A DNA stretch of 64,000 nt. Origin: Paludibacteraceae bacterium (lineage in GTDB: Bacteria; Bacteroidota; Bacteroidia; Bacteroidales; Paludibacteraceae). The notes below the pieces were generated by a model, which was given only the letters and a program-made list of their open reading frames with translations, was not told the DNA's origin and made no database searches. The DNA lies in contig JAILLP010000018.1 in the NCBI GenBank assembly GCA_024693065.1, forward strand, positions 62,001 through 126,000, in the 5' to 3' direction. Both the position numbers and the translations under genes were made by a program. This document shows positions 63,001 to 64,000 of the stretch, one piece after another (the stretch's first letter is position 1; each line of letters opens with the position of its first letter).

Positions 63001-64000
63001 ATGGCCCTTTATCCGCAACTGATTTTAGACGCATTGAAACACGTGCGATACCCCGGGAATGGAATGGATATCGTCACGGCCGGCATGGTGGATGATAACA
63101 TTCGCATCGAGGGGAACAAGGTATCCTTCTCCCTTCTGCTGGACAAACCCAACGACCCCTTCGCCAAGTCACTGGTGAAGGCTTCCGAACAGGCCATACT
63201 CACCTACGTGGGCAAGGAGGTGGATATCGTGGGGAACATCGGCATAAACTATAAGACGCAGTTGCCACCACAACCCGAGAAGTTGCTTCCTCAGGTGAAG
63301 AATATCATCGCAGTATCGTCCGGCAAGGGAGGCGTGGGCAAATCCACCGTCTCGTCCAACCTTGCCGTAGCCCTGGCGAACCAAGGCTACAAGGTGGGAT
63401 TGTTGGACGCTGACATCTTTGGCCCCTCCGTTCCGAAAATGTTCGGGTTGGAGGATGCGAGACCCTATCTGGAACCCGTGGAGGGAAGAGAGCTTATCCG
63501 TCCGGAGGAGAAATACGGCGTGAAAATGCTCTCCATCGGCTTCTTCGTCGACCCGAAAAATGCAGTGCTCTGGAGAGGTGGCATGGCGAGCAATGCGCTG
63601 AAGCAGCTCATCTCCGACGCCAACTGGGGCGATTTGGACTTCTTCATCGTGGACCTACCCCCAGGCACCAGCGACATCCACCTCACCATGGTGCAGACCG
63701 TCGCGATCACAGGCGCGATCGTTGTCAGCACGCCTCAGGAGGTGGCTTTGGCGGATGCCCGCAAGGGAATCAGCATGTTCATGGGAGAAAAGGTGAATGT
63801 GCCTATCTTAGGACTAGTGGAGAACATGGCATGGTTCACCCCAGCGGAACTGCCGAACAACAAATACTACCTCTTCGGGAAGGAAGGCTGCAAACGTTTG
63901 GCAGAGGAGTTGAACATTCCGCTACTGGGACAAATCCCTATCGTGCAGAGCATCTGCGAGGGAGGCGACAACGGAGAACCTGTCGCTTGCAACCCGGACT
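63001..64000 (+). CDS. mrp: Mrp/ApbC-family P-loop ATPase (cut by window end)
   Basis: 333 residues visible, open at the right edge. An N-terminal DUF59/MIP18-like domain (1-85; PQLILDALKHVRYPGNGMDIV) is followed by the deviant Walker A IAVSSGKGGVGKSTVSSNLA. GLLDADIFGPSVPKMFG, DFFIVDLPPGTSDIHLTM and VVSTPQEVALADARKGI are all standard. Family members carry and transfer Fe-S clusters. The family C-x-x-C pair would lie in the region reading ENMAWFTPAELPNNKYYLF, where no cysteines are visible. The start is ATG 63001. Confidence 0.94.
   Translation, partial: MALYPQLILDALKHVRYPGNGMDIVTAGMVDDNIRIEGNKVSFSLLLDKPNDPFAKSLVKASEQAILTYVGKEVDIVGNIGINYKTQLPPQPEKLLPQVKNIIAVSSGKGGVGKSTVSSNLAVALANQGYKVGLLDADIFGPSVPKMFGLEDARPYLEPVEGRELIRPEEKYGVKMLSIGFFVDPKNAVLWRGGMASNALKQLISDANWGDLDFFIVDLPPGTSDIHLTMVQTVAITGAIVVSTPQEVALADARKGISMFMGEKVNVPILGLVENMAWFTPAELPNNKYYLFGKEGCKRLAEELNIPLLGQIPIVQSICEGGDNGEPVACNPD

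Overview
The window is a 64 kb chromosomal segment from a member of the Bacteroidetes, most likely order Bacteroidales. The evidence is repeated TAnnTTTG -7 promoter boxes, an RprXY-type two-component pair, a short CstA, DUF4250/DUF4254 proteins, and type IX secretion (a PorZ homologue and a secreted protease with a type A sorting domain). Coding GC is near 50 percent. T9SS plus full arginine and shikimate enzymes points to a Porphyromonadaceae/Tannerellaceae-like relative, but I cannot name the genus. I see no tRNA, rRNA, IS element, prophage or CRISPR-Cas.

Layout. 1-7 kb (minus): two tandem MuiA-like (DUF4139) exported proteins, one with a SusC-type TonB plug inserted, then a GNAT/FemAB-like protein behind a CstA transporter. 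7-13 kb (plus): large MscS-type channel, rhomboid protease, MmcQ/YjbR protein, GH43 glycosidase. 13-15 kb (minus): argC and a membrane protein. 15.1-18 kb (plus): two neighbouring DUF4143 AAA ATPases, each behind its own four-copy, exactly phased tandem repeat (40 bp and 33 bp). 18-20.4 kb: rprY/rprX. 20.5-28.6 kb: CPA2 antiporter, a 1411-aa activase/dehydratase fusion, an MFS transporter. 28.5-32 kb (minus): glycosyltransferase, DnaJ-domain protein, HisIE with a decayed HisI half, argD. 32.0-33.1 kb is gene-poor.

33-38.6 kb (plus): rhodanese-fold lipoprotein, DUF4254 protein plus heptosyltransferase-like GT9, rpmH (L34), DUF4250, PASTA protein plus RluA-type pseudouridine synthase, a small coiled-coil protein. 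38.6-44.8 kb (minus): a tightly packed run of GT2, T9SS-secreted serine protease, 5-formyl-THF cyclo-ligase/AroB fusion, AroA and rubredoxin. 44.8-53.2 kb: CYTH protein, RlmL-like methyltransferase with an Arg/Asp-rich tail, a candidate small RNA, then rdgB-porZ-tsaE-GT4-DEAD helicase. 53.2-54.9 kb (minus): small exported protein, rhodanese lipoprotein, purN. 55-64 kb (plus): acpP-fabF-rnc-acyl-CoA ligase, prohibitin-like protein, prfB with a programmed +1 frameshift, a lipoprotein, ddl and mrp (cut by the window end).

Most of the window is housekeeping. The least explained signal is the pair of DUF4143 ATPases whose promoters and leaders are built from tandem repeats. Other points worth following are the plug-bearing MuiA protein, the dead HisI domain, the cyclo-ligase/AroB fusion and the minus-strand small-RNA candidate at about 47.1 kb.
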